Part shown: in pieces, positions 1 to 9,138 of the stretch
Position numbering within the stretch: position 1 is the stretch's first letter
Layout of the letters: every line of letters starts with the position of its first letter
Assembly (NCBI RefSeq): GCF_002001105.1
Contig: NZ_MUNP01000050.1
Location: 43,588-107,587, forward strand
DNA length: 64,000 nucleotides
Source of the DNA: Rhodanobacter sp. C06
Lineage (GTDB): Bacteria; Pseudomonadota; Gammaproteobacteria; Xanthomonadales; Rhodanobacteraceae
Direction of reading: 5' to 3'
Position numbers and translations under genes: made by a program
The notes under the pieces: generated by a model
The model's database searches: none
The model's input: the letters and a program-made list of their open reading frames with translations, nothing else
What the model was told of the DNA's origin: nothing

Positions 1-168
1 AGAAACACCCGACTCTTGGGAAGGACACAAAGTCACGTACGGCCGCGGATTGGCGTCTGCCGTTTCCACGCGTCCGCCCCGCTGTCCCAGCCGTCGCCGA
101 CTCACGCCAACGTCCGTGCGGATCGTCGACGCCATGCACCCGTGTCACGGGTTCGGCCCGGCCAGGGG

Positions 169-687
169 CTACTGATGCGGCACCTTGTACAGCTTCGACA
201 CGTCGTAGCCGAGCGCCTTGACCCGCCCAACCAGTGACGCGTAGTCGGCCGGCGACACACTCGGCGTGCGCGCGAACACCCATGTGTAATCGCGCTTGTC
301 GCGGGCCACGATCATTTCGCTGTAATCCGGTTTCAGCCAGGCCACGATGTATTGCGCCTTGAAGCCCCAGAACAGTTTCACGCCCCACACGGCGTTGCCG
401 CTGCCGGCATGCACGTAGCCGGTCGATTGGATGTGCTTGACCGGGCCGTCGATGGCGCCGTTGTTGAAGCGGAAGGTGGTGCGGACGTTCCCGTCCGGTT
501 GCAGCGTGTACGTCTCCACCGCGTTGAACGCATGCTTCTCGAACACGGTGGGAATGGTGGCGATCAAATACCACGGGCCCATGAAGCGCGGCAGATCCAC
601 CTTCGTCACCGGCTTGATCGGCGGCAGCTCGCCGGCGCAGGCCGCACCGGCGCCGAGCAGCAACGCCGCGATCAACGCATATCGCAT
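169..687 (-). CDS. blc: Lipocalin (Blc family), exported
   Basis: A 172-residue lipocalin with an N-terminal signal peptide (about residues 1-18) and the family GxWY motif at FMGPWYLIATIP (residues 35-46). Blc lipocalins bind fatty acids or lysophospholipids at the envelope. The cysteine at residue 17 lies in a poor lipobox (GAAC), so lipoprotein status is uncertain. It starts 47 bases after the last gene of the lipid-modification operon on the same strand and is probably its final member, which suits a carrier of modified or damaged acyl chains. The start at MRYALIAA gives a normal signal peptide; the frame is open upstream but overlaps the preceding gene. A paralogue lies at 20223-20801. 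Confidence 0.85.
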   Translation of the reverse strand: MRYALIAALLLGAGAACAGELPPIKPVTKVDLPRFMGPWYLIATIPTVFEKHAFNAVETYTLQPDGNVRTTFRFNNGAIDGPVKHIQSTGYVHAGSGNAVWGVKLFWGFKAQYIVAWLKPDYSEMIVARDKRDYTWVFARTPSVSPADYASLVGRVKALGYDVSKLYKVPHQ

Positions 688-734
688 GCAGGTGCGCGCC
701 GCGGAAACTTCCGGGCGGTTGCGGTCGGCGGGAA

Positions 735-1814
735 TCACGGGCGCGCGAAGCGGTAGTGCGCCACCATCCACTCCTGGCCATCGGCGTAGCCGAACAATTC
801 GGCGCAGGACATCCAGAACATGCGCCAGCGCTGGAACCACAGCGCGGCGTGTTCGCCGTAAGCTTCCTTGAGCACCGCCATCACGGCGTCGCGCTGGCCG
901 TCCTGTCGCTGCAGCCAGTGGTTCGCGCTCTTTTGGTAATGCGTGCCGTCGATCAGCCAGCGCTGCTCGATCTGCAGTGCCTGCTGGAAGTGCAGCAAGG
1001 TGTCCGCCGCCGGCATCAGGCCGCCGGTGAAGAAGTGGCGGCCCATCCAGTTGTCCGCGCCCGCGGTCTCGAACGGATACGCCAGGGTGCGGTGCGCGAA
1101 GATGTGCACGAACAGCTTGCCTTCGGGCGCCAGCCAGCCGGCGATGCGCTGCATCAGCACCTGGTAGTTGCGCATGTGCTCGAACATCTCGATCGACACG
1201 CAGCGGTCGAACTGGCTCGCCGCCATCGCCAGCGTGTTCACGTCCTGGGTCATCACCGACACGTTGCCCAGGCCGCGCAACCGGCATTGCGCCTCGATGT
1301 GGCGGCGCTGGCCGTGTGAGTTGGAGACCGCGGTGATGCGCGCGTTCGGATAGCGCGAGGCCATCCAGAGCGTGAGTGAACCCCAGCCACAGCCGAGTTC
1401 GAGGATGCGCTGGCCGTCGGCCAGCTCCGCGCGCTCGCCGTACAGCGCCAGCATCGCGTCTTCCGCCTCGGCCAGCGTCTCGTCGCCGCGCGGGTAGTAG
1501 CAGCCCGAATACTTCAGGCGCGGACCGAGGCAATGTTCGAAGAACGCCGGTGGCAGTTCGTAGTGCTGCGCATTCGCGGCCGCCGTCTCGATCGCCACCG
1601 GGCTGTGCCGAAGCAGGTCGATCAGCCGCGACTGGCGCGCGGCCTGCGCGGCGAGACCGCCGGCCTGTTCCGCGCGCAGGCGCGCGGCGCACATCCGGCG
1701 GATGCCGAGGCGCAGCAACGCATCGGGCAACAGGCCGCGCTCGGCCAGGCCGAGCACGCCGGGTGCGGCGCGGCCCGCGGAAAGTTCGACGGTGTCCAGG
1801 GCAACGGTAGTCAT
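735..1814 (-). CDS. CFA synthase-related SAM-dependent methyltransferase
   Basis: A 359-residue class I methyltransferase of the cyclopropane-fatty-acid synthase superfamily. The SAM-binding motif I is ILELGCGWGSLTLW, and the acyl-site region contains LKYSGCYYPRGDETLAEAE and SIEMFEHMRNY. It is the second methyltransferase of this operon and differs from the one at 3135-4409, so the two probably act on different unsaturated or desaturated acyl chains. Its ATG overlaps the stop of the DUF1295 gene (ATGA, 1811-1814), indicating translational coupling. The lipid product is not predictable from sequence. Homologues are commonly clustered with DUF1295 and lipocalin genes. Confidence 0.8.
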   Translation of the reverse strand: MTTVALDTVELSAGRAAPGVLGLAERGLLPDALLRLGIRRMCAARLRAEQAGGLAAQAARQSRLIDLLRHSPVAIETAAANAQHYELPPAFFEHCLGPRLKYSGCYYPRGDETLAEAEDAMLALYGERAELADGQRILELGCGWGSLTLWMASRYPNARITAVSNSHGQRRHIEAQCRLRGLGNVSVMTQDVNTLAMAASQFDRCVSIEMFEHMRNYQVLMQRIAGWLAPEGKLFVHIFAHRTLAYPFETAGADNWMGRHFFTGGLMPAADTLLHFQQALQIEQRWLIDGTHYQKSANHWLQRQDGQRDAVMAVLKEAYGEHAALWFQRWRMFWMSCAELFGYADGQEWMVAHYRFARP

Positions 1815-2608
1815 TCTTCCATCCTCGGGTCGCGGGAACGCTTGGGAAACCACGGAAACAGCATTGGCGTGCTGCGCTGGTAGGCGCGGTAATCCTCGCC
1901 GCGCGTGCGCAGCGCTTGTGCCTCGGTGAACGGAATGCCGCTGATGTAGCGCAGGAACAGGTACATCAGCAGCGGTCCGCTCCACGCCAGCCACGCCAAC
2001 GGTGAACCGGCCGCGAGCGCCACGTAGGCGAACCAGTGCAGCCATTCGAAGAAGTAGTTGGGGTGGCGCGAACAGCGCCACAGCCCGGCGCGGCAGCTGC
2101 GGCCGCGATGCCGCGGATCGGCGCGGAACCGCGCGAGCTGCGCGTCGGCGATCGCCTCGCCGAGCACCCCGAGCAGCCAGGTCGCGGCGCCCAGGGCCAG
2201 CCACGCGGGCGCGGTCCTCGCGTTGGCCGCCACCACCACGAACGGCAGCGCGAACAGCGGAACCAGCAGCGCCTGGAACTGGAAGAACGCGAACAGCTTG
2301 CGCTGGTCGCCCTGCCAGCGCTCGCGCAAGGCGCGATAACGGCCGTCCTCCGCCTCGTGCCGCACGCGGCGCCACAAATGCCACGCCAGCCGCCAGCCCC
2401 ACAGTCCGCCCAGCAGCGCGAGCGATACGCGCGGCGCCGGCGCCCCGGAGCCAAGCAAGGCCAGCAGCACCGCCGCGCCGCCCAGCCCGGCGGCCCACAG
2501 CACGTCGACGATGCCCGTGTTGGCGCGTCGTCGCTGCCAGCGCCAGCCCAGTGCCATCACCGTTGCCGCCAGCACCCATACCAGCAGCAAGGCCAGCCAC
2601 GCGTTCAT
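1811..2608 (-). CDS. DUF1295 (steroid 5-alpha-reductase-like) membrane protein
   Basis: A 265-residue polytopic membrane protein. The C-terminal half has the family signature CSRHPNYFFEWLHWF followed by GIPFTEAQALRTRGEDYRAY, typical of DUF1295 and related to steroid 5-alpha reductases and isoprenylcysteine methyltransferases. Those relatives reduce or methylate lipid-like substrates in the membrane using NADPH or SAM; which applies here is unknown. The gene overlaps both neighbours by ATGA (1811-1814 and 2605-2608) inside the lipid-modification operon. It is likely a tailoring enzyme acting on the methylated or desaturated fatty acid. Confidence 0.8.
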   Translation of the reverse strand: MNAWLALLLVWVLAATVMALGWRWQRRRANTGIVDVLWAAGLGGAAVLLALLGSGAPAPRVSLALLGGLWGWRLAWHLWRRVRHEAEDGRYRALRERWQGDQRKLFAFFQFQALLVPLFALPFVVVAANARTAPAWLALGAATWLLGVLGEAIADAQLARFRADPRHRGRSCRAGLWRCSRHPNYFFEWLHWFAYVALAAGSPLAWLAWSGPLLMYLFLRYISGIPFTEAQALRTRGEDYRAYQRSTPMLFPWFPKRSRDPRMEE

Positions 2609-3138
2609 GGCGTGCTCCGTACGGAGTCGGCTTGCAACCAGCGCCGCGCCAAGCTGGTGAGCAGGGGCAGCGCGATGGCCCAGCCCGCCGCCAAGGCCAG
2701 CAGCGTCGGCCATGCCGGCGTGGGCAGCAGCACCGCGTGCCAGCCGCGCGCGGCACCGAGGTAGGCCAGCGGGCCGCCGATCGCACCGAACAGCGCGGCC
2801 AGCACGGGCCGTGCGTGCAGGTAGGCGAACAAGGGCACGATGGTCAGCGCAAAGGCCACCCACAAGGCCATCAGCCAGGCCGGCGCCTCGGCCAGCGGCC
2901 ACGGCGACGCGTAGCCCACCAGTCCGGCGCGCACCCACACGCCTTCCAGGACCAGGCCCAGCAGCAAGGCCATGGCGACCAGCCGCAGTTCCACGCCGCG
3001 ATGCGCCGATGCCGCCAAGCGCCAGGCGGCGAAGGCCAGCGTGCCGACCACGCCCGGCCACCAGTGCCCGTGGCCCGCGCCGATCACGGCGGCGAACCAC
3101 ACCGCTTCGTAGGCGATCAGGGTGAGCCAGAAATTCAT
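2605..3138 (-). CDS. DUF2878 family membrane protein
   Basis: A 177-residue integral membrane protein with about five hydrophobic segments and a tryptophan-rich N-terminus (MNFWLTLIAYEAVWFAAVIGAG). It matches the DUF2878 type seen beside cyclopropane synthase genes in many gammaproteobacteria. No catalytic motif is evident and the biochemical role is unknown. The ATG overlaps the stop of the cyclopropane synthase-like gene (3135-3138), and its own stop overlaps the DUF1295 start, so translation is coupled on both sides. Confidence 0.75.
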   Translation of the reverse strand: MNFWLTLIAYEAVWFAAVIGAGHGHWWPGVVGTLAFAAWRLAASAHRGVELRLVAMALLLGLVLEGVWVRAGLVGYASPWPLAEAPAWLMALWVAFALTIVPLFAYLHARPVLAALFGAIGGPLAYLGAARGWHAVLLPTPAWPTLLALAAGWAIALPLLTSLARRWLQADSVRSTP

Positions 3139-4409
3139 GCCGCGCCGCGCTCGGTCGCGGTACTGCTGCGCTGCCAGCGTGGGCGCGCCATCAGCAGGTG
3201 CGACACGCCGATCGAGCGTTCGCGGAAGCCGCCCTCGCAGTACGCGAGGTAGAACTCCCACATGCGGATGAAGCGCTCGTCGAAACCTTGCGCGCGCACC
3301 TCCGGCAGCCGCGCCATGAAGCGTTCGCGCCAGGCGTGCAGCGTGCGCGCGTAGGAGTCGCCGAAATCCTCCTGCGCGATCAGGCCGAGGTCGCTGCTGC
3401 GGGCCTTGGCCGCCAGCAGCGCGCCGAGCGAGGGAATGAAGCTGCCGGGAAACACGTGGCGCTTGATGAAGTCCACCGACTTGAGCGCCTGCGCGTAGCG
3501 GTGGTCCTCGATGGTGATCGCCTGCAGCAGGGCCAGGCCGTCGGGCTTGAGCAGGCGGCCGAGCTGGTGGAAATACGCGTCCAGGAATTCGGCGCCGATC
3601 GCCTCGACCATCTCGATCGATACCAGCTTGTCGAACTGGCCGTCCAGGTCGCGGTAGTCCTGCAGCAGCACGTGGACGCGCTCGCCCAGGCCCGCGGCGG
3701 CCACGCGCTCGCGCGCCAGCGCGTGCTGCTCCCGCGAGATCGTGGTGGTGGTGACGTGGCAGCCGTAGTGCCGCGCCGCATGCAGCGCGAAGCCGCCCCA
3801 GCCGGTGCCGATCTCCACCACGCGATCGCCCGGCTTGAGCGCGAGCTTGCGGCAGATCAGGTCGAGCTTGCGGGTGGAGGCGGCCTCCAGCGTGTCGTCC
3901 GCGCCGCACCAGTACGCCGAGGAGTACATCAGGTCGCCCGACAGGAACAGCCGGAAGAAATCGTTGCCGAGGTCGTAGTGCGCGGCGATGTTGCGCCGGC
4001 TGCCGTGGCGGGTATTGCGCCGGCAGGCATGCACCGCGCGCATCGCCATGCCGCCGAGCCGCGCCAGGCCGGTTTCCATGCCGTCGAGCAGGTCGCGGTT
4101 GCGCAGCAGCAGGCGGATCAGGCCGACCAGGTCGTTGCAGTGCCACTGGCCGTCCATCCAGGACTCGCCGGCGCCCACGCTGCCGTTGGCGGCGACGGCG
4201 CGATAGAAGGCCGGGTCGAGCACCTCGATCTCCACGGCCAGATCCGTCGCTTCCCCGGCCGGTGTGCCGATCGCCACTGTGCCCAGCGCATCGCGCAAGG
4301 TCAGCCGGCCGTGGCCGAAGCCGGCCAGTTGCTGCAGCAGGCGCCCGCGCAGGAAGCGGTCGAGGCCGCCGATCGGCGTGTCGATGTCGCGTTGGACGAT
4401 GGCGTTCAT
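3135..4409 (-). CDS. cfa: Cyclopropane-fatty-acyl-phospholipid synthase family protein
   Basis: A 424-residue methyltransferase with the full CFA synthase layout. An N-terminal lipid-binding domain (about 1-130) precedes a SAM-binding domain (VVEIGTGWGGFALHAARHYG) and the acyl-site region VDFIKRHVFPGSFIPS. Family members add a methylene or methyl group from SAM to cis double bonds of membrane phospholipids. The residue matching Escherichia coli Cys139 is serine (YSSAYWCG) and the region of His266 reads LLQAITIEDHRY, so the bicarbonate site differs. The pattern is closer to the plant cyclopropane synthase subgroup, which also carries an FAD amine-oxidase domain. The product may be a methylated unsaturated acid instead of a cyclopropane. 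Overlaps DUF2878 by ATGA. Confidence 0.85.
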   Translation of the reverse strand: MNAIVQRDIDTPIGGLDRFLRGRLLQQLAGFGHGRLTLRDALGTVAIGTPAGEATDLAVEIEVLDPAFYRAVAANGSVGAGESWMDGQWHCNDLVGLIRLLLRNRDLLDGMETGLARLGGMAMRAVHACRRNTRHGSRRNIAAHYDLGNDFFRLFLSGDLMYSSAYWCGADDTLEAASTRKLDLICRKLALKPGDRVVEIGTGWGGFALHAARHYGCHVTTTTISREQHALARERVAAAGLGERVHVLLQDYRDLDGQFDKLVSIEMVEAIGAEFLDAYFHQLGRLLKPDGLALLQAITIEDHRYAQALKSVDFIKRHVFPGSFIPSLGALLAAKARSSDLGLIAQEDFGDSYARTLHAWRERFMARLPEVRAQGFDERFIRMWEFYLAYCEGGFRERSIGVSHLLMARPRWQRSSTATERGAA

Positions 4410-4417
4410 GGCAGGCC

Positions 4418-5182
4418 TCAGGAAAGTTGCGGGTGGTCGTGGAAGGGATTGCGTTTCAGCCACAGGCGCAGCGCGTTCCAGTAGATCGCGCCCACCACCT
4501 GCGTCGTCATCAGCGGATAGCGCCACAGCACGCGCGCCAACGAAGCACCGGTGAGCGGCAGGCGTTCCAGCCGCAGGTGCGCGTCGAATTCGCGCTCGCC
4601 GTCGCGCAGCACGTTCATCTGCACCTGCAGTTCGTCGCCCGGCAGGCTGAAGCACCATTCGTACTGGCGCTCCATCGGCATGAACGGCGAGACGTGGAAG
4701 GTCTTCGGGAAGTCCCAGCGCAGCAGGCGCCCGTGGGCATGCGCGGTTTCGCACGGCAGCACGTAGGCATGGCGCTCGCGCCACGGCGTGTTGGTGATCT
4801 CGGCGACGATGCAGTCCAGCGTTTCGCCATCGCCGGCATAGCAGTAGTAGAAGCTCACCGGGTTGAAGACACTGCCGCCATAGCGCAGATGGGTGAGCAG
4901 GCGGATCGGGCCACCGGGGCGGCGTCCGATGGCCTGCTCCACGCGTTGGCGCACCGCCTCGGCCAGCGGCAGCTCGGCGGGCCCGAGGTAGTCGCCGCGG
5001 CGGAACTCGGCGAGGTTGCGGCGCCCGTTCGACCACAGCCAGCGGCCCGCGAACACGCGGTCCAGCTCGTCCAGGTCCAGGTAAAGCTGCGCCATGCGGT
5101 AGGAGAAGGCGTGCGGATGCGGCGCCCGGCGGCGATGCCACACCGCGCCTTCGTACACCGCGCTGCGCAGCGACTCGGTCAT
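4418..5182 (-). CDS. DUF1365 family protein
   Basis: A 254-residue protein of the DUF1365 family, recognisable from [21 protein letters not shown] at the N-terminus and the [15 protein letters not shown] motif. Members are almost always encoded between an FAD amine-oxidase-like gene and a cyclopropane synthase-like gene, exactly as here, and relatives lie in the sigma-E/ChrR regulon of Rhodobacter sphaeroides. The reaction is not known with certainty; a part in acyl-chain desaturation or furan fatty acid formation is a reasonable inference. Its ATG overlaps the stop of the upstream FAD gene (5179-5182), and eight bases separate it from the downstream cfa-like gene. Confidence 0.85.
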   Translation of the reverse strand: MTESLRSAVYEGAVWHRRRAPHPHAFSYRMAQLYLDLDELDRVFAGRWLWSNGRRNLAEFRRGDYLGPAELPLAEAVRQRVEQAIGRRPGGPIRLLTHLRYGGSVFNPVSFYYCYAGDGETLDCIVAEITNTPWRERHAYVLPCETAHAHGRLLRWDFPKTFHVSPFMPMERQYEWCFSLPGDELQVQMNVLRDGEREFDAHLRLERLPLTGASLARVLWRYPLMTTQVVGAIYWNALRLWLKRNPFHDHPQLS

Positions 5183-6468
5183 GCGGCCGCTCCGGCGGCG
5201 CGCCGCAAGGCGGTGGACTTGTATGCCGGCCAGCGCACGTCGAACGCGGCCGCCACCTCCACCGCGCTGCGCATGCCGTCCTCGTGGAAGCCCCAGCCCC
5301 AGTAGGCGCCGGCGAACCAGGTGCGGTTGACGCCCTGGATCTCGTGCTTGCGCCGCTGCGCGGCCACCGAGGCCTGCGTGTACACGGGATGGCGGTAGTG
5401 CATGCGCCGCAACACCTTGGCCGGGGCTATCGCCTCGCTGCGGTTGAGCGTGACCACGAACGGCGCGGGCGCGTCGAGGCCTTGCAGCAGGTTCATGCAA
5501 TAACTCACCGTGCACGGCGCGCCGGCTTCGCGCGGCAGGTAGGCGTTCCACGCGGCCCACGCCTTGCGCCGGCGCGGCAGCAGCGTGGCGTCGGTGTGCA
5601 GCACGACGTCGTTGGACTGGTAGGGGATCGCGCCGAGGATCGCGTGTTCGCGTTCGCCGGCGTCCGCCAGCAGGGCCAGGGCCTGGTCGCTGTGGCAGGC
5701 CAGCACGACCTGGTCGTAGCGCTCGCTGCCGGTGTCGCTCGTCACGATGGCGCCGAGCCCGTCGCGGCGGATCGCACGCACCGGGCTGTTCAGGCGTTCG
5801 TGCACATTCCAGCGGTGGCGCAACGCGTGCACGTAGCTGGCCGAACCGCCGCGCACCACGCGCCATTCGGGCCGGCCGGCCACCTGCAGCATCTGGTGGT
5901 TCGCCATGAACTGCACCAGGTAGCGCGCGGGGAACGCCAGGATCTGCGCGGGCGGCGCCGACCACAGCGCCGAAGCCATCGGCACCAGGTGTTCGTCGCG
6001 GAAGGCGGTGCCGTAGCGGTGTTCCGCCAGCCAGTCGCCCAGCGCGGGGCCGTTGCGCGGCCCGTCGAGCAGGGCCGGCGCCTCGCGGTAGAAGCGGAAC
6101 AGGTCGCGCACCATGCCGAGGAAGCGCGGCGACAGCAGGTTGCGGCGCTGGCAGAACAAGCTGTCCAGCGAGGCGGCGTTGTATTCCAGTCCGCTGGCGG
6201 CGTTGTGCACCGAGAAGCTCATCGTGGTGGGCTGCGAGGCCACGCCCAGCTCGTCGAACAGCTGGGTCAGCAAGGGGTAATGCACCGGGTTGTGCACGAT
6301 GAAGCCGGTGTCCACCGCGTACTGCCGGCCGGCGAGCTCGATCGCGTGCGTGTGCGTGTGGCCACCGAGGTAGTCGTTCGCCTCGTACAGCGTCACCTCG
6401 TGGCCGCGCGACAGCAGCCAGGCCGAGGCCAGCCCCGCGATGCCCGATCCGACCACGGCGATGCGCAT
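5179..6468 (-). CDS. FAD-dependent amine-oxidase-like oxidoreductase
   Basis: A 429-residue flavoprotein beginning with the Rossmann dinucleotide fold [20 protein letters not shown], then [15 protein letters not shown] and a C-terminal FAD-contact region [18 protein letters not shown]. It belongs to the NAD(P)/FAD-binding group that accompanies DUF1365 and cyclopropane synthase genes; the plant sterculic-type cyclopropane synthases carry a comparable domain at their N-terminus. It probably oxidises or desaturates a membrane acyl chain. The start lies one base after the desaturase stop, and its end overlaps DUF1365 by ATGA. Confidence 0.85.
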   Translation of the reverse strand: MRIAVVGSGIAGLASAWLLSRGHEVTLYEANDYLGGHTHTHAIELAGRQYAVDTGFIVHNPVHYPLLTQLFDELGVASQPTTMSFSVHNAASGLEYNAASLDSLFCQRRNLLSPRFLGMVRDLFRFYREAPALLDGPRNGPALGDWLAEHRYGTAFRDEHLVPMASALWSAPPAQILAFPARYLVQFMANHQMLQVAGRPEWRVVRGGSASYVHALRHRWNVHERLNSPVRAIRRDGLGAIVTSDTGSERYDQVVLACHSDQALALLADAGEREHAILGAIPYQSNDVVLHTDATLLPRRRKAWAAWNAYLPREAGAPCTVSYCMNLLQGLDAPAPFVVTLNRSEAIAPAKVLRRMHYRHPVYTQASVAAQRRKHEIQGVNRTWFAGAYWGWGFHEDGMRSAVEVAAAFDVRWPAYKSTALRRAAGAAA

Positions 6469-6469
6469 G

Positions 6470-7477
6470 TCAGCGCTCCGCCTTGGCGAGCACCCAGGCG
6501 GGCACCGGTTTCAGGTCCTGCACCAGCCCCAGCAACGCCATCAGCCTGAGGCCGTACCAGGTCAGGTCGACCTCCCACCAGCGAAAACCCTGCCGTGCGC
6601 TGCCGGGAAAGAAGTGGTGGTTGTTGTGCCAGCCTTCGCCGAACGTGAGCAAGGCCAGCCAAACGTTGTTGCGGCTGTCATCGCGGGTGCCGTAGCGACG
6701 CGAGCCGTAGCGGTGCGCCAGCGAGTTGATCGTCACGGTGGCGTGGAACAGCACCACGGTGGAGACGAAGAAGCCCCACACCAGCATTTGCCCGCCGCCG
6801 GTGTGCAGCTGCGGCGCGGCATGATGCAGCAGCACGCCGAGTAGATACAGAGCCACCGCCAGCAGCACCGGCACGGCGATGTCGTAGCGGTCCAGCCAGC
6901 GCAGTTCGGGATATTTCGCCAGGTCCGGCACCCGTTCCAGCTCGGTGCGGAACGCGCGCGGCGTGAGGAACCAGCCCATGTGGCTCCACAGGAAGCCGTG
7001 CACGCCCGGGGAATGCGGATCGAGCACGGTGTCGGCGTGGCGATGATGGTTGCGGTGATGCGCCGCCCACCACAGCGGGCCGCGCTGCACGCAGGCGGCG
7101 CCGATCAGCGCGAACACGAACTGCACCGTGCGCGACGTGCGGAAGGTGCGGTGCGAGAAGTAGCGATGGTAGAAACCGGTCAGCGCGAACATGCGCACTG
7201 CGTACAGCGCGGCGGCCACGGCCAACGCAATGGGAGACACTCCCACCCAGATCACGCCGAGGCAAGCCAGGTGCAACGCAACGAACGGTGCGCCGCGGAC
7301 CCAGTCGATACGGTCGGCACGGGACTCGTCGAGTGCCCCGTCGGGGGTGCTGTCGATCCAGTGGCGCACTTCGCGCAGCAGTCGCGGCCGGCGCGACTGC
7401 ATGACGACGGTGTCGCCGGCCGCAGGATGGGCGGTCGGTGGGGACGAGGGATTCAGCGGGAGGCGCGAGCGTGTCAT
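6470..7477 (-). CDS. Membrane fatty-acid (acyl-CoA type) desaturase
   Basis: A 335-residue di-iron desaturase with all three histidine boxes: HRYFSH, HHRNHH and HNNHH, plus four hydrophobic segments. Enzymes of this class introduce a cis double bond (usually delta-9) into saturated acyl chains, giving the substrate for the downstream methyltransferases. It is the first gene of the operon, and a GCATCC-N16-CGTACC promoter lies at 7506-7533, leaving a leader of about 22 bases. The last histidine box is followed by a normal C-terminus, so the protein looks complete and functional. Confidence 0.9.
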   Translation of the reverse strand: MTRSRLPLNPSSPPTAHPAAGDTVVMQSRRPRLLREVRHWIDSTPDGALDESRADRIDWVRGAPFVALHLACLGVIWVGVSPIALAVAAALYAVRMFALTGFYHRYFSHRTFRTSRTVQFVFALIGAACVQRGPLWWAAHHRNHHRHADTVLDPHSPGVHGFLWSHMGWFLTPRAFRTELERVPDLAKYPELRWLDRYDIAVPVLLAVALYLLGVLLHHAAPQLHTGGGQMLVWGFFVSTVVLFHATVTINSLAHRYGSRRYGTRDDSRNNVWLALLTFGEGWHNNHHFFPGSARQGFRWWEVDLTWYGLRLMALLGLVQDLKPVPAWVLAKAER

Positions 7478-7505
7478 TAAGGTGCCTGTCGACGATTCAA
7501 TGACA

Positions 7506-7533
7506 GGTACGAACGAAATGGCGCCTTGGATGC
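7506..7533 (-). promoter_or_regulatory. ECF-type promoter of the lipid-modification operon
   Basis: On the minus strand the sequence reads GCATCC, 16 bases, then CGTACC, identical in layout to six other sites in this window, including the one before the ECF sigma gene at 14872. The predicted transcript would start about 22 bases before the desaturase ATG. Confidence 0.75.
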
Positions 7534-7607
7534 ATACGATGGCACGGCTGGCCCCGGCGTGGCGGCCGAATCCATCCCGCGGTCGGCGGGTTCAGCCGGA
7601 TCGCGGT

Positions 7608-7635
7608 GCATCCAGTGGGCAGCCTGCCGCGTACC
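7608..7635 (+). promoter_or_regulatory. ECF-type promoter of the lipoprotein hydrolase gene
   Basis: Reads GCATCC-N16-CGTACC on the plus strand. It diverges from the site at 7506-7533, so one intergenic region drives both the hydrolase and the lipid operon. It supports the hydrolase start at 7666, because the longer open frame would begin upstream of this promoter. Confidence 0.7.
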
Positions 7636-7665
7636 TATCCTGTCTTCTTCGGCCAGGCGGGACTC

Positions 7666-8643
7666 ATGGGCATTTCGGCAGGGGCACGTTCGCTACGACG
7701 TTGCGCGATGACGCTGTTGGCCTTGCTGCAGACCTTGCTGTTGAGCGGCTGCCAGGCGAGCCTGTTTCACGCCCTCAATGCCACGACCGGTGACAGCGGG
7801 CTCAGCGTGCAACCGGACATCGTGTTTGATCCCGAGCTCCATCTGGCATTGGACATCTATGCGCCGCGCGGCGCGCACGATCTGCCGGTCGTGGTGTTTT
7901 TTCATGGTGGCAGCTGGCAGGACGGCGAACGCCAGTGGTACCGCTGGATGGGCGAGGCGTTGGCGCGGCACGGGTTGGTGGTGGCGATTCCCGATTACCG
8001 CAAGTATCCGCAGGTGCGCATGGCGGGTTTCATGTCCGATGCGAGCCATGCCGTGGCGTGGGTGCATGCCCATGCCGCCGACCATGGCGGTGATCCGCGA
8101 GCGCTGTTCCTGATGGGGCATTCGGCGGGGGCGCATATCGCCGCGCTGCTCGCCACCGACGGGCACTGGTTGGAAAGTGTCGGCCTGCGTCCCGATCGGC
8201 TGGCCGGATTCATCGGGTTGGCTGGCCCGTATGATTTCCTGCCGCTGACCGAGCCAGCCTACGTCGGCATGTTCGGTGCTTCGCCACAAGCGCAGGCGCG
8301 CTCGCAACCCGTCAACTTTGTCGATGGCGACGAGCCGCCGATGCTGCTTTTGCAGGGGATGACGGACCGCTATGTGGCGCCGAAGAATGCGTGTGCGCTG
8401 GCGAGCCGAATGCGCGCGCACGGCGAACCGGTCGAGGTGCATCTTTATCCTGGCATGGGCCATGTCCGCTTGCTGTTGTCGTTTTCCCATCCGCTACGCA
8501 ACAGTTCGACGGCCCTGGATGCCACTCTGCGCTTCATTCATGAACACGAAGCGGATCATCAAGCGGGTTCGGAGGTTTCCGGGAGCGTGGCGAAGGGAGC
8601 TGACGCCTGCGACCGGGTGGTATCCGCAAGGCCTTCGCAGTGA
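7666..8643 (+). CDS. Alpha/beta hydrolase (esterase-like) lipoprotein
   Basis: A 325-residue exported esterase of the BD-FAE/hormone-sensitive-lipase-like fold. It has an N-terminal positively charged stretch, a hydrophobic core and a lipobox (LLLSGC), so it is probably anchored to the outer membrane. The oxyanion motif is FFHGGSWQDGE and the nucleophile elbow is GHSAGAH; an acidic residue (GMTDRY) and a late histidine (GMGHVR) complete a plausible triad. The start at 7666 is chosen because it follows the ECF-type promoter by about 24 bases and keeps the RSLRR charges before the hydrophobic segment. It may deacylate damaged lipids, given its divergent pairing with the lipid operon. Confidence 0.85.
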   Translation: MGISAGARSLRRCAMTLLALLQTLLLSGCQASLFHALNATTGDSGLSVQPDIVFDPELHLALDIYAPRGAHDLPVVVFFHGGSWQDGERQWYRWMGEALARHGLVVAIPDYRKYPQVRMAGFMSDASHAVAWVHAHAADHGGDPRALFLMGHSAGAHIAALLATDGHWLESVGLRPDRLAGFIGLAGPYDFLPLTEPAYVGMFGASPQAQARSQPVNFVDGDEPPMLLLQGMTDRYVAPKNACALASRMRAHGEPVEVHLYPGMGHVRLLLSFSHPLRNSSTALDATLRFIHEHEADHQAGSEVSGSVAKGADACDRVVSARPSQ

Positions 8644-8745
8644 ATTCGTGGAAACGCCCGGAAACCTGGTTCATGGGCTTTGCGTGCGTTTCGGTCTGGC
8701 CGCGCAAGGACACTTGCGGGTGCCCAACCCATCGGAGGTGTCGAT

Positions 8746-9138
8746 ATGAGCGTTGAGCTGCAAATGCTGGGCTGGTCGGTCGTGCTTGGTCTGGTGTATG
8801 TACTGGTGGCGGCGGCCTTCGGCACCTGGCAACGCGGCTTGCGGTGGAATGCGGGCAACCGCGACGGCGAGGCGGACCCGCTAGCCAAGTACGCCGCCCG
8901 CGCGGACCGCGCCAACCGCAATTTCCTCGAAACCTTTGCGTTCTTCGCCGCCGCCACCTTGGCGGTGGTGGCGATGCACAAAGCCGGCGCGCAAACCGCG
9001 ACCGGTGCGCAGATCTATTTCTGGGCACGCGTGGCGTACCTGCCGGTCTATGTCCTCGGCATTCCCTATCTGCGTACGGCTATCTGGATCGCCAGCCTGT
9101 GGGGGATCCTGCAGATGCTGGAAGCGTTGCTGCGCTAG
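8746..9138 (+). CDS. MAPEG family membrane protein
   Basis: A 130-residue, four-helix membrane protein of the MAPEG family, shown by KYAARADRANRNFLETFAFFAA and by RVAYLPVYVLGIPYLRTAIW. Eukaryotic MAPEG members conjugate glutathione to lipid peroxides or make eicosanoids; bacterial members of this subgroup are uncharacterised. A clear ribosome site (GGAGGTG) precedes the ATG by five bases. It lies 102 bases behind the lipoprotein hydrolase on the same strand. The peroxide link would fit this oxidative-stress neighbourhood, but that is inference. Confidence 0.8.
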   Translation: MSVELQMLGWSVVLGLVYVLVAAAFGTWQRGLRWNAGNRDGEADPLAKYAARADRANRNFLETFAFFAAATLAVVAMHKAGAQTATGAQIYFWARVAYLPVYVLGIPYLRTAIWIASLWGILQMLEALLR

